From DASYVD01 sp036000545 (GTDB taxonomy: Bacteria > Actinomycetota > UBA4738 > CALAEC01): 15,506 nucleotides of DNA. Below, piece after piece: positions 1 through 6,214 of this stretch. Both the position numbers and the translations under genes were made by a program. Numbering within the stretch: the first letter of the stretch is position 1; the number at the start of each line of letters is the position of its first letter. The notes beneath the pieces are model-generated. The model saw nothing but the letters and a program-made list of their open reading frames with translations. It searched no databases and was not told the DNA's origin. The DNA lies in assembly GCA_036000545.1 (NCBI GenBank), contig DASYVD010000060.1:1-15506 (forward strand), read 5' to 3'.

Positions 1-420
1 GCCGAGGAATCCGGCCGTGGGCGCGAGGCCCGCGCCGAAGAGGCCTGGCAGGAGGTGCAGGCCGAGATCGATCGGTTCACCACCTGGTGGGAGAGGGTCG
101 AGCCCGTCATCCGCGAGGTCCAGAAGCGGATCGAGGAGGCCAGGCATCGCGCCGACGAGGTCGCCGACCGCATCCGTCAGGCCCTGGGTCCGACCCTTCA
201 GGCCATGATCGACGTCGACGCCGACCTCGCTCGCCTCCAGGATTCCGCCACCCCACCCCAGATCAAGCCCCCCGCCGGGGCTCAGGAAGACGAGGAGGAC
301 CCGGCACCGTTCGAGACGTCCGTCAACGGAGAGGATCCGTCCTCGGTCGTGCAGGTCGACGAGCCCGTCGCCTCGGAGCACAGGTCCGAGGGTCACTACG
401 ATCCGGACTACTGGGGATAA
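1..420 (+). CDS. Hypothetical acidic coiled-coil-like protein, C-terminal part
   Basis: The frame is open from the first base of the window, so the true start lies upstream and at least 139 residues are visible. I do not recognise the family. The first ~75 visible residues are rich in Glu, Arg and Ala with helical, coiled-coil-like spacing (for example ERVEPVIREVQKRIEEA). The last ~55 are a Pro/Asp/Glu-rich, probably disordered tail ending in DPDYWG. No signal peptide, membrane segment or catalytic motif is visible in this part. The gene ends with TAA and converges on rpsD, with a nested inverted repeat in the 63-nt gap. Codon use looks normal for the window. A scaffold or cytoskeleton-associated role would be a guess. 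Confidence 0.7.
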   Translation, partial: AEESGRGREARAEEAWQEVQAEIDRFTTWWERVEPVIREVQKRIEEARHRADEVADRIRQALGPTLQAMIDVDADLARLQDSATPPQIKPPAGAQEDEEDPAPFETSVNGEDPSSVVQVDEPVASEHRSEGHYDPDYWG

Positions 421-428
421 GAACGAAG

Positions 429-471
429 CGGGATCCGTCGGGGGATGAGAAAGGGGAATCCCTGGATCCCG
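429..471. terminator. Nested inverted repeat between convergent genes
   Basis: CGGGATCC at 429-436 pairs perfectly with GGATCCCG at 464-471. Inside it GGGAT (442-446) pairs with ATCCC (458-462), giving a two-tier hairpin readable on both strands. It sits between the stop of the unknown + gene and the stop of rpsD on the - strand, as a bidirectional terminator would. There is no clear T tract, which is common for high-GC Gram-positive terminators, so function is inferred from position and symmetry. Confidence 0.5.
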
Positions 472-483
472 GATCGCCGGTAG

Positions 484-1086
484 CTAGGAGTAGTACTCGA
501 CGATCAGACGCTCGTCGACCTGGACCGGAAGCGGGATCTCGGTGCGCTCGGGCCACCGGGTGAGGGTTCCTCCCAGCGAGTCGGTGTCCCGCTCCAGGTA
601 CGGCGGTGGGTCGGGGGTGATCTCCAACGCCTCCCGGACGGAGATGAGGTTTCGTCCCTTGTCGGTGAGCTCGAGCTTCTCTCCCGGACGAACGGTTGCG
701 CTGGGAACGTCGATCCGGCGCCCGTTCACCCTCACGTGTCCGTGGGACACGAGCTGCCGCGCGGCCCGCATGGACAGAGCGAACCCGAGCCGGAGAGCCA
801 CCGCGTCCGCCCGTGTCTCGAGCAGCCTCAGCAGCTCGGCACCGGTAACACCCTTCCTCCGACTGGCTCGCTCGAAGTATCCGCGGAACTGGCGCTCGCC
901 GATCCCGTAGATCGCCCGGAGCTTCTGCTTCTCCTGGAGTCGGAGCTGGTACTCGGTTAGGCGCCGGCGGCCGCGCCCGTGCTGGCCCGGCGGGTACGGC
1001 CTCCGTCCGGACGGGCAGTTGGGGCGGCCGCAAACCGCGGCCCCTACCCGTCGGCAGATCCGGTGACGTGGTCCGACCTTCAGCAT
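484..1086 (-). CDS. rpsD: 30S ribosomal protein S4
   Basis: Encodes a 200-residue S4, which binds 16S rRNA as a primary assembly protein of the 30S subunit. Family signatures include RRPYPPGQHG, LQEKQKLRAIYGIGERQFRG, the S4 RNA-binding domain (RLGFALSMRAARQLVSHGHV, NGRRIDVPS) and the C-terminal LIVEYYS. Length is normal. The N terminus is of the zinc-binding type. Compared with the four-Cys form known from Thermus, Cys11, Cys19 and Cys24 are kept and the first Cys is replaced by His8, so an HCCC site is possible. The ATG start is supported by the GPxxxxxCRR alignment. No strong Shine-Dalgarno is seen; GGCGGCGG lies somewhat far upstream. The gene stands alone here rather than in an rpsM-rpsK-rpsD-rpoA cluster. 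Confidence 0.96.
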   Translation of the reverse strand: MLKVGPRHRICRRVGAAVCGRPNCPSGRRPYPPGQHGRGRRRLTEYQLRLQEKQKLRAIYGIGERQFRGYFERASRRKGVTGAELLRLLETRADAVALRLGFALSMRAARQLVSHGHVRVNGRRIDVPSATVRPGEKLELTDKGRNLISVREALEITPDPPPYLERDTDSLGGTLTRWPERTEIPLPVQVDERLIVEYYS

Positions 1087-1124
1087 CTCAGGGTTTTCCG
1101 CCGCCGAACGGACGGCGGACTCTC

Positions 1125-1153
1125 AGGATACACGGTCCGAGGGTCCCTCGACA
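1125..1153 (-). promoter_or_regulatory. Possible rpsD promoter
   Basis: On the - strand TGTCGA (1153-1148) is followed after 17 nt by TATCCT (1130-1125), placing transcription start about 30 nt before the rpsD ATG. The -10 is reasonable but the -35 matches the consensus poorly. A 13-bp palindrome overlaps the spacer. Confidence 0.3.
1138..1150. promoter_or_regulatory. 13-bp palindrome upstream of rpsD
   Basis: CGAGGG-T-CCCTCG is a perfect dyad around one central base. It lies within the proposed rpsD promoter and could be a regulator site. No protein can be named. Confidence 0.3.
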
Positions 1154-1159
1154 GTCGCC

Positions 1160-1175
1160 GCGGCAGGCCAGCCGC
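1160..1175 (-). terminator. Weak hairpin downstream of the propeller gene
   Basis: GCGGC and GCCGC form a 5-bp stem around a 6-nt loop, about 50 nt past the stop of the - strand propeller gene and before rpsD on the same strand. There is no T tract. It is listed as a possible terminator only because of its position. Confidence 0.25.
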
Positions 1176-1222
1176 CTCTCGAGTCCCGGCTCCCCTTGGG
1201 CGACCCTCAGAGAAAGGCTGAG

Positions 1223-2527
1223 TCAGGTCAGGCGGACCGCCAGGCCGTGCGGATCGGCCCGTTCCACGCCGCCGACCACGTGGGAGATGGGAGCCACCGC
1301 CTGGAGGGCCCCGGCCATCCCGTTCCGCTCAACCCGGATCACCCCAACCCCTGGGGTGCTCCCCACGGCGTTGTTCACGCCGGGTGCGTTCCCGGTAAGA
1401 GGGTTGGGTCCTCGCAACGCGGCGAAAACCCTGTTCCCACTGGGAGCGATGCCCAGAAGATCGGGCGCCGGGTCATCGCTAACCACACCAACAAGGGAGA
1501 TCTCGTTAACCACGTTGTCGGTGGCCGTATCAACAACCACGATCAAGTTTGCCGCTCGATCCGCAACCCACAGGAATCGACCATGCTTGGTAAGGGTCGC
1601 ACCGTGAGAGTCCACGAACCCTCGGTCGTCGTGACTGAATACCAGGTCGGGCTGTGGAGTGTTCGGAGGGTTGGGGGTCGTGGAGAACTCGGACAGAGGA
1701 AACGCGTACAAGTCTGACTCGAGTGGGTTTGCCGCCGTACCGCCGCCGGAGTTCACGTACATCTTGCCGTTGATCTCCACCCCTCCGCAGCCGTTCGGGT
1801 GGACGGCGGCCCGGTCGTACTCTCCCACGATGGCCATCGGTGTGACCGTGCTGTCCACGACGAACAATCCACCACCCCGGAGGGTGACGAAGGTGAACTG
1901 GCTGGTCGCGTCGATGACCGGGCAGATGGGGGCGTTGTCGGGGCGGAGGACAGGATCCTCGCACAGGTCGCCGTGCGGGGTGACGCAGGTCGCGAGGTTG
2001 AGCGTGGCCGCCGCGTCGAGCGTGAACGTCTCGGTGGCGTAGTCCGTGGAGATCCTCTGGAGCAGCTTCCCGTTCTGGTTGGCTACCACGACATAGCTGT
2101 CGTCCATCGAAGGGAATGCCGCGTGTGCCTGAGCGCCCACGTCGATGCACTCCACGGGAGTTCGGGTGGGAGCCTCCATGAACAAGACGTGTCCGGTGGC
2201 CACGAACGCGAGCACGACATGGGACTGCGTGGCGTTGAACATCTGCATGTGGGGCCTACGGGGCGCGGTGCCTGTCCGCGCGAGGCACAGGTCGCGGGCG
2301 GCGCCGCCCAGGTCGATGACCTCGGGGGTGGCGGTGGCGGCATCCTGACCTGAAAGGCTGTCCCCTGGGTAGATGTACAAGGTGCCCCCGCCGTCCGCCG
2401 TCGTGTCGGACTGGTCGATGGCCCACACCTCGAACGCGGCCTCATCGGCCGCTGCGGAGCCCTGCGCTGACAGGCCGCCCGCCACCAGCAGGCAGACGAG
2501 GATTCCATGGAGGGTCCTGTGTAGCAT
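1223..2527 (-). CDS. Secreted YVTN-like beta-propeller protein
   Basis: The chosen ATG gives 434 residues. Residues 1-27 form a signal peptide: a short basic start, hydrophobic HGILVCLLVAGGLSA, then a small-residue region GSAAA before DEAAFEVW. The mature part resembles a YVTN/NHL-type propeller of repeated blades, clearest in LWVADRAANLIVVVDTATDN and in LLGIAPSGNRVFAALRGPNP. No catalytic residues of lactonases are evident, so enzyme activity is not claimed; binding of ligands or polymers outside the cell is a reasonable inference. The frame stays open 30 codons further upstream, but the downstream ATG has GGGGAGG five to six nt before it, starts the signal peptide, and follows a good promoter whose start point lies inside the extension. 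The gene is divergent from the PAS gene. Confidence 0.85.
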   Translation of the reverse strand: MLHRTLHGILVCLLVAGGLSAQGSAAADEAAFEVWAIDQSDTTADGGGTLYIYPGDSLSGQDAATATPEVIDLGGAARDLCLARTGTAPRRPHMQMFNATQSHVVLAFVATGHVLFMEAPTRTPVECIDVGAQAHAAFPSMDDSYVVVANQNGKLLQRISTDYATETFTLDAAATLNLATCVTPHGDLCEDPVLRPDNAPICPVIDATSQFTFVTLRGGGLFVVDSTVTPMAIVGEYDRAAVHPNGCGGVEINGKMYVNSGGGTAANPLESDLYAFPLSEFSTTPNPPNTPQPDLVFSHDDRGFVDSHGATLTKHGRFLWVADRAANLIVVVDTATDNVVNEISLVGVVSDDPAPDLLGIAPSGNRVFAALRGPNPLTGNAPGVNNAVGSTPGVGVIRVERNGMAGALQAVAPISHVVGGVERADPHGLAVRLT

Positions 2528-2555
2528 CGTTCCTCCCCGGTCGATGAGGGCGGCG

Positions 2556-2584
2556 AGGCTATCCCGCTGCGGACGGCTTGTAAA
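2556..2584 (-). promoter_or_regulatory. Sigma70-like promoter of the propeller gene
   Basis: On the - strand TTTACA (2584-2579) is followed after 17 nt by TAGCCT (2561-2556). The -35 matches consensus at five of six positions and the -10 fits TAnnnT. Predicted transcription starts near 2549, about 22 nt before the ATG, leaving room for the GGGGAGG ribosome binding site. Confidence 0.65.
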
Positions 2585-2627
2585 CACCCATTCGACGTAG
2601 GCGGACAGCACCCACATCGGCGCTGCC

Positions 2628-2657
2628 TTGAGGCGGAGCGGAACCCCGCGCTAGGCT
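2628..2657 (+). promoter_or_regulatory. Promoter of the PAS-MBL pair, probably leaderless
   Basis: TTGAGG (2628-2633), an 18-nt spacer and TAGGCT (2652-2657) lie directly before the GTG at 2666, with 8 nt between the -10 and the start codon. There is no room for a ribosome binding site, so a leaderless transcript is expected. Confidence 0.6.
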
Positions 2658-2665
2658 CGCTCGCA

Positions 2666-3124
2666 GTGGAGGAGACCCGGCACAAGACGCTCATCCTGAT
2701 CCTCGCCCGGGAGCTCGCCACGAACCTGGCCACACCGGTGTTCGTGGTCGACCCCGAGGGCACGCTCGTCTTTTACAACGAAGCCGCCGAGGGCATCCTC
2801 GGCGACCCGTTCGACGTCGTTGGCCAGCTCACGCGAGATCAGTGGGCGACCATGTTCTCGCCCGAGGCTCCCGACGGGACACCCCTCCAGCCCGAGCAGC
2901 TCCCGCTGGTCCGGGCTCTCAAGGATCACGCCCCCGCGCACGCCCAGATCCGGATCACCGGCCGCGACGAGGTCCGCCGGGATATTGCCGTGACCGCCTT
3001 CCCCCTTCTCGTTGGGGGGGAGGAGTTCGCGGGAGCGGTGGCCATCTTCTGGGAGCGCGGGACCGCGGAAGGTCACCGAGGACCCCCCGGCACTCGGGGG
3101 CCGGGCGGGAACGAAACGGGCTGA
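2666..3124 (+). CDS. PAS-domain protein without output domain
   Basis: Encodes 152 residues from a GTG start. Residues ~20-130 form one PAS fold: ATPVFVVDPEGTLVFYNEAAEGILG is the classic PAS entry, followed by a helical part and the strand-rich end VRRDIAVTAFPLLVGGEEFAGAVAIFWE. The last ~18 residues are Gly/Pro/Arg-rich and probably disordered. No kinase, GGDEF, HTH or other output domain is attached, so it probably acts through a partner protein. The MBL-fold gene starts 3 nt after its stop, which makes that hydrolase the obvious candidate partner (inference). The ligand is unknown; no heme or flavin residue can be identified safely. The start is supported by the promoter abutting it and by the open frame ending just upstream. 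Confidence 0.85.
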   Translation: MEETRHKTLILILARELATNLATPVFVVDPEGTLVFYNEAAEGILGDPFDVVGQLTRDQWATMFSPEAPDGTPLQPEQLPLVRALKDHAPAHAQIRITGRDEVRRDIAVTAFPLLVGGEEFAGAVAIFWERGTAEGHRGPPGTRGPGGNETG

Positions 3125-3127
3125 TCC

Positions 3128-3982
3128 GTGCGCATCCGGGTGTGGGGCTGTCGCGGGTCGCTCGCGTCGCCGGGCCCCGAGACGATCCGCTACGGTGGAA
3201 ACACGTCCTGCGTGGAGGTCCGGCTCGATGACGGCACGCTCATCATCCTCGATGCAGGGACCGGCATCCGTCCGCTCGGGCTGAGCCTTCTGCCGGATCC
3301 TCCGCCGACCATCCACCTGTTCCTCAGCCACCTCCACCTCGACCACCTGGAGGGGTTAGGCTTCTTCCTTCCCGTGTGGCAGCCGGGCGCGGACCTTCAC
3401 ATCTGGGGGCCGCCGTCACCGGTGCGGACCCTGGAACAGCGCGTGGCGAGATACTTCTCTCCACCGCTCTTCCCCGTTCACCTCAGCGAAATCCCGGCCC
3501 ACCCGAAGTTCCACGACGCTCCCGAAGCTCCGGTGCGGATCGGGAGCGGCACCATCATTTCCGAGCCGATCGCCCATCGCGGGCCTACCGTCGGCTGGCG
3601 CATCTCCGAGGACGGTCGATCGCTCGCCTACCTCACCGACCACGAGCCCGCGCAAGGAGTGGACCTCGGTTCGATGAGCCCGGAATGGATCTCTGGTTAT
3701 CAGGTGGCCCAGGAAGCCGACGTCCTCTTCCACGACGCGCAGTACACCGCCGAGGAGTACCTGGAGCGGCAGGGATGGGGGCACTCCAGCGTGGACGACA
3801 TGGTGACCTTCGCCCGGGCGTGCCGGGTGGGTTGGCCGGTGATGTTCCACCACGACCCCCTCCACACCGACGACGACTTGGAGAAGATGCAGGCCCACGC
3901 CCGGGCCCTGTGGCAGAGCGACGGTGGGGTGGGCGAGGGGCCGAAGCTCGCCCACGAGGGCATGGAGCTCGACCTGTCCTAG
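3128..3982 (+). CDS. MBL-fold metallo-hydrolase
   Basis: A 284-residue metallo-beta-lactamase-fold hydrolase. Metal ligands are visible: the HxHxDH motif as H68, H70, D72 and H73 in SHLHLDHLEG, then H150, D171 (YLTDHE), FHDAQYT with D203, GHSS with H219, and H241/H242. The N terminus, VWGCRGS...RYGGNTSCVEV, is typical of a subgroup of cytosolic MBL proteins related to cyclic-nucleotide phosphodiesterases and RNase Z-like enzymes. The substrate cannot be read from sequence; phosphodiester hydrolysis is the leading guess. No signal peptide is present. The GTG start lies 3 nt after the PAS gene, so the two are almost certainly co-transcribed and translationally coupled. The gene converges on the BNR gene with a 36-nt gap. 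Confidence 0.9.
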   Translation: MRIRVWGCRGSLASPGPETIRYGGNTSCVEVRLDDGTLIILDAGTGIRPLGLSLLPDPPPTIHLFLSHLHLDHLEGLGFFLPVWQPGADLHIWGPPSPVRTLEQRVARYFSPPLFPVHLSEIPAHPKFHDAPEAPVRIGSGTIISEPIAHRGPTVGWRISEDGRSLAYLTDHEPAQGVDLGSMSPEWISGYQVAQEADVLFHDAQYTAEEYLERQGWGHSSVDDMVTFARACRVGWPVMFHHDPLHTDDDLEKMQAHARALWQSDGGVGEGPKLAHEGMELDLS

Positions 3983-4018
3983 CCCGTCCCCTCAGAGCCC
4001 GACAGCCAGCGGCCGCGT

Positions 4019-5701
4019 CTAGACCCGGGCTGCGTAGATGTTCTGGTCCAGGCCTCCCTTGTCGAGACAGGGGTCGCCGATCGCCGGCGATGAGTACGAC
4101 GGCGCGTTGATGTCGTTGGGCACGTATACGCAGGGCTGGTAGACATCGAACTGGTCTCCGTCGTCGTCCTCACCCACCTCGCGCGGGTCGTCCCCCCGCA
4201 CGAGATCTCGAGAGTCCGTCCAAACCACCTGCACGGCGCCCGGAACCGCGGAGGCGTACAGGTAGTCTCCCCAGAACCCGACCCGGCGGGAACCATGCGT
4301 CTCCCAGCCGAAGTTGCTTCCCCGGCTTGAAACCTGGGTCTCGGTCCAGCTCACACCCCCCGACGACCTGGCGATGAAGGCATTCACCCCGTCACCCGAG
4401 TTCACCCCCTGGGCATCGTTGCCCGGCGGACGGTTGGGCGAATAGCCGGGGTCGGCCCGGGAGTCATAGAAGATCACCGTCAGCACGCCGCCCGCCGAGG
4501 CGATGTCCGGGAACCACTGGTGTCCTCGCGGCTCGGAGTCGATCGTCGTGGCGGCGGTCGGCCAGCTCACGCCGTCGGGGGAGTTCCGAACGAAGATCTT
4601 CGCCTGACCGCTGGGCTTCTCAGCGCTGTACACCACATGCACCCCGGTCGCATCGGTAGCCACCGCCGACGAGCTGAAGAACCGCGAGTACGTGAACCCG
4701 CTGGGGCAGGCAAAGGGGCCGTCCCCACAGTCCACGAAGCCGTTCCCGCTGAACTGGTCGGAATCGAAGGACTGGATCGTGGCAACGTGCGCCGCCGGCC
4801 CGAAGGAGACGCCTCCGTTTGTGGACTTGAGCAGCCAGATGTCCCAAGTGGGGCGGGACGAGGATGGATACGTGAGATAGGTAAGATACACCGCTCCGTT
4901 CGGCCCCACGGCCAGGTCGGCGAATGAACCCGTCCCGTGCTCCTTCGGGGTGACCTTGTACGGGCGCGAGAAGGTCAGTCCGTGGTCCGTCGACCGCGAG
5001 AAGAGGACGGCGTTGTTGGGGGCGAAGCCGTCGTACTGCGACCAGGCCACGTAGACGTTGCCGGAGGTCGCGGGACTGTTCGTCTGATCAATGGTCAGGT
5101 TGATCTTGTCCTGGAAAAGCCCGGTCAGGAACAGACCCGAGGGTGTGCCGTCCTTGACCAGGACCGTACGGTCGTACGTCGCTCCGTGGTCCAGGTATCG
5201 GGCTACGTAAACGCCGCCGTTCACCGGGCTCGACCGGTTGAAGCAGATGAACGCGTAGAAGAGGCGCCCGGAGGTATCGAAGGCCTGCGTCGGGTCTCCG
5301 GCCGCCGCGCACTTACCGTGCAATGGGGAGGCCAGACCCGCCGGGGACGAGTCGTTCGGATATCCCGGCAGCAGGCTGAGCGACCACGTGCGGCCACTGT
5401 CCGTCGAGCGGTAGTACCCCGTCCATACCTCGCCGTTCACGATCGCCGAGCAGTAATCGTTGGCTCCGGCCACGACGATGTCGGTGTTCGCCGGATCGAC
5501 GCCGACGGTGGGTTCGTTCTGCTGCCTGCGGCCGGTGCTGCACCGGGCCATGGTCTGGTCCGTGCCGCCGTCGTAGCGTCGGTAGGCGCCGGCGTGATCG
5601 TCGTCGGTGACCAGCCTGTCTCCCGGTGGAACCGCCGATCCGGGGGCAGACAGAGCCAACAAGAAAACGGCCAGTGGCAGGGCAAGGAGCCGGTACCTCA
5701 C
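4019..5701 (-). CDS. Secreted BNR-repeat (sialidase-like) beta-propeller protein
   Basis: Encodes 560 residues with an N-terminal signal peptide (MRYRLLALPLAVFLLALSAP, then GSAVPPGD). Several Asp-box (BNR) motifs mark a sialidase-type propeller: STDSGRTW at 99-106, STDHGLTF at 237-244, STNGGVSF at 293-300, and weaker copies SPDGVSW and SSGGVSW further on. Conserved phrases such as NEPTVGVDPAN, VYVAWSQYD and QVVWTDSRD occur in actinobacterial exo-alpha-sialidase-like proteins. The catalytic Arg triad of true sialidases cannot be assigned, so a glycan-binding or non-enzymatic role is as likely. The GTG start is preceded by AGGAGG six nt upstream. Eight or so Cys are spread along the chain and could form disulfides. 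Codon use matches the neighbours. Confidence 0.87.
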   Translation of the reverse strand: MRYRLLALPLAVFLLALSAPGSAVPPGDRLVTDDDHAGAYRRYDGGTDQTMARCSTGRRQQNEPTVGVDPANTDIVVAGANDYCSAIVNGEVWTGYYRSTDSGRTWSLSLLPGYPNDSSPAGLASPLHGKCAAAGDPTQAFDTSGRLFYAFICFNRSSPVNGGVYVARYLDHGATYDRTVLVKDGTPSGLFLTGLFQDKINLTIDQTNSPATSGNVYVAWSQYDGFAPNNAVLFSRSTDHGLTFSRPYKVTPKEHGTGSFADLAVGPNGAVYLTYLTYPSSSRPTWDIWLLKSTNGGVSFGPAAHVATIQSFDSDQFSGNGFVDCGDGPFACPSGFTYSRFFSSSAVATDATGVHVVYSAEKPSGQAKIFVRNSPDGVSWPTAATTIDSEPRGHQWFPDIASAGGVLTVIFYDSRADPGYSPNRPPGNDAQGVNSGDGVNAFIARSSGGVSWTETQVSSRGSNFGWETHGSRRVGFWGDYLYASAVPGAVQVVWTDSRDLVRGDDPREVGEDDDGDQFDVYQPCVYVPNDINAPSYSSPAIGDPCLDKGGLDQNIYAARV

Positions 5702-5734
5702 GGGGAACCTCCTCGGCTCGGGGGCAGTGCTTCG

Positions 5735-5764
5735 ACGGTACGCCCCTCACCGCGAAAAGCACAA
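5735..5764 (-). promoter_or_regulatory. Possible promoter of the BNR gene
   Basis: On the - strand TTGTGC (5764-5759), an 18-nt spacer and TACCGT (5740-5735) precede the AGGAGG ribosome binding site and the GTG at 5701. The -10 fits TAnnnT and the -35 keeps TTG. Confidence 0.45.
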
Positions 5765-5777
5765 ATCGGCAGGGCGG

Positions 5778-5804
5778 CGTCGATTTCGGGGCGGGCCGTT
5801 CGTC
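5778..5804 (+). promoter_or_regulatory. Candidate ECF42-type autoregulated promoter
   Basis: CGTCGA (5778-5783), a 17-nt spacer and CGTC (5801-5804) lie upstream of the DGPF-sigma pair. From memory, ECF42 sigma factors of Streptomyces recognise TGTCGA at -35 and CG(A/T)C at -10, so this fits with one mismatch and would make the operon self-activating. A sigma70-like TAGGGT at 5807-5812 overlaps and is an alternative. Either gives a leader of about 40 nt ending in AAGGAGG. Confidence 0.5.
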
Positions 5805-5854
5805 GATAGGGTGACGGTGGCGAGAGGCGCCCCGAAGCGAAGAAGGAGGTCCAC

Positions 5855-6214
5855 ATGGCCAGGTACATGGCCCTCATCTACGGAGACGAGAGCGGGTTGG
5901 CCACCGCATCGCCTGAAGAGACGGAGCAGATGGCCAAGGAATACAACGCCTTTACCGATGAGGCTCGCAGCGCGGGGGTGTTCGAGGCAGGGGAGGGCCT
6001 CCAACCCACTCCCTCGGCCACCACGGTCCGGCTGCGAGATGGCAAACTGAGCACCACCGACGGTCCCTTCGCAGAGACCAAGGAGCAGCTGGGCGGGTTC
6101 TACGTCTTCGAGTGCAAGGATCTAGACGAGGCCATCGAGTGGGCGTCGAAGATCCCGGGGGCGAAGTTCGGCTCGATCGAGGTTCGTCCGGTGATGGAAT
6201 ACCCGGAGGCCTAG
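5855..6214 (+). CDS. DGPF/YCII-domain protein, ECF42 partner
   Basis: A 119-residue member of the YCII-related DGPF family: MARYMALIYGDE at the start, the family-naming TTDGPFAETKEQLGGFYVFE in the middle and a C-terminal IEVRPVMEY. These small alpha/beta proteins are usually encoded next to ECF42 sigma factors. Their biochemical role is not established, although YCII relatives have been linked to small-molecule binding or dehydrohalogenation-like chemistry. The ATG is six nt after a strong AAGGAGG. An in-frame ATG at residue 5 is less likely because the ribosome binding site fits the first. The 3' end probably overlaps the sigma-factor gene, implying coupled translation. No signal peptide or membrane segment is present. 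Confidence 0.93.
   Translation: MARYMALIYGDESGLATASPEETEQMAKEYNAFTDEARSAGVFEAGEGLQPTPSATTVRLRDGKLSTTDGPFAETKEQLGGFYVFECKDLDEAIEWASKIPGAKFGSIEVRPVMEYPEA

Noticed and set aside
2528..2617. N-terminal extension of the YVTN-like protein to 2617
   Set aside because: It has no ribosome binding site, would bury the signal peptide and overlaps the predicted promoter. The ATG at 2527 has a strong GGGGAGG.
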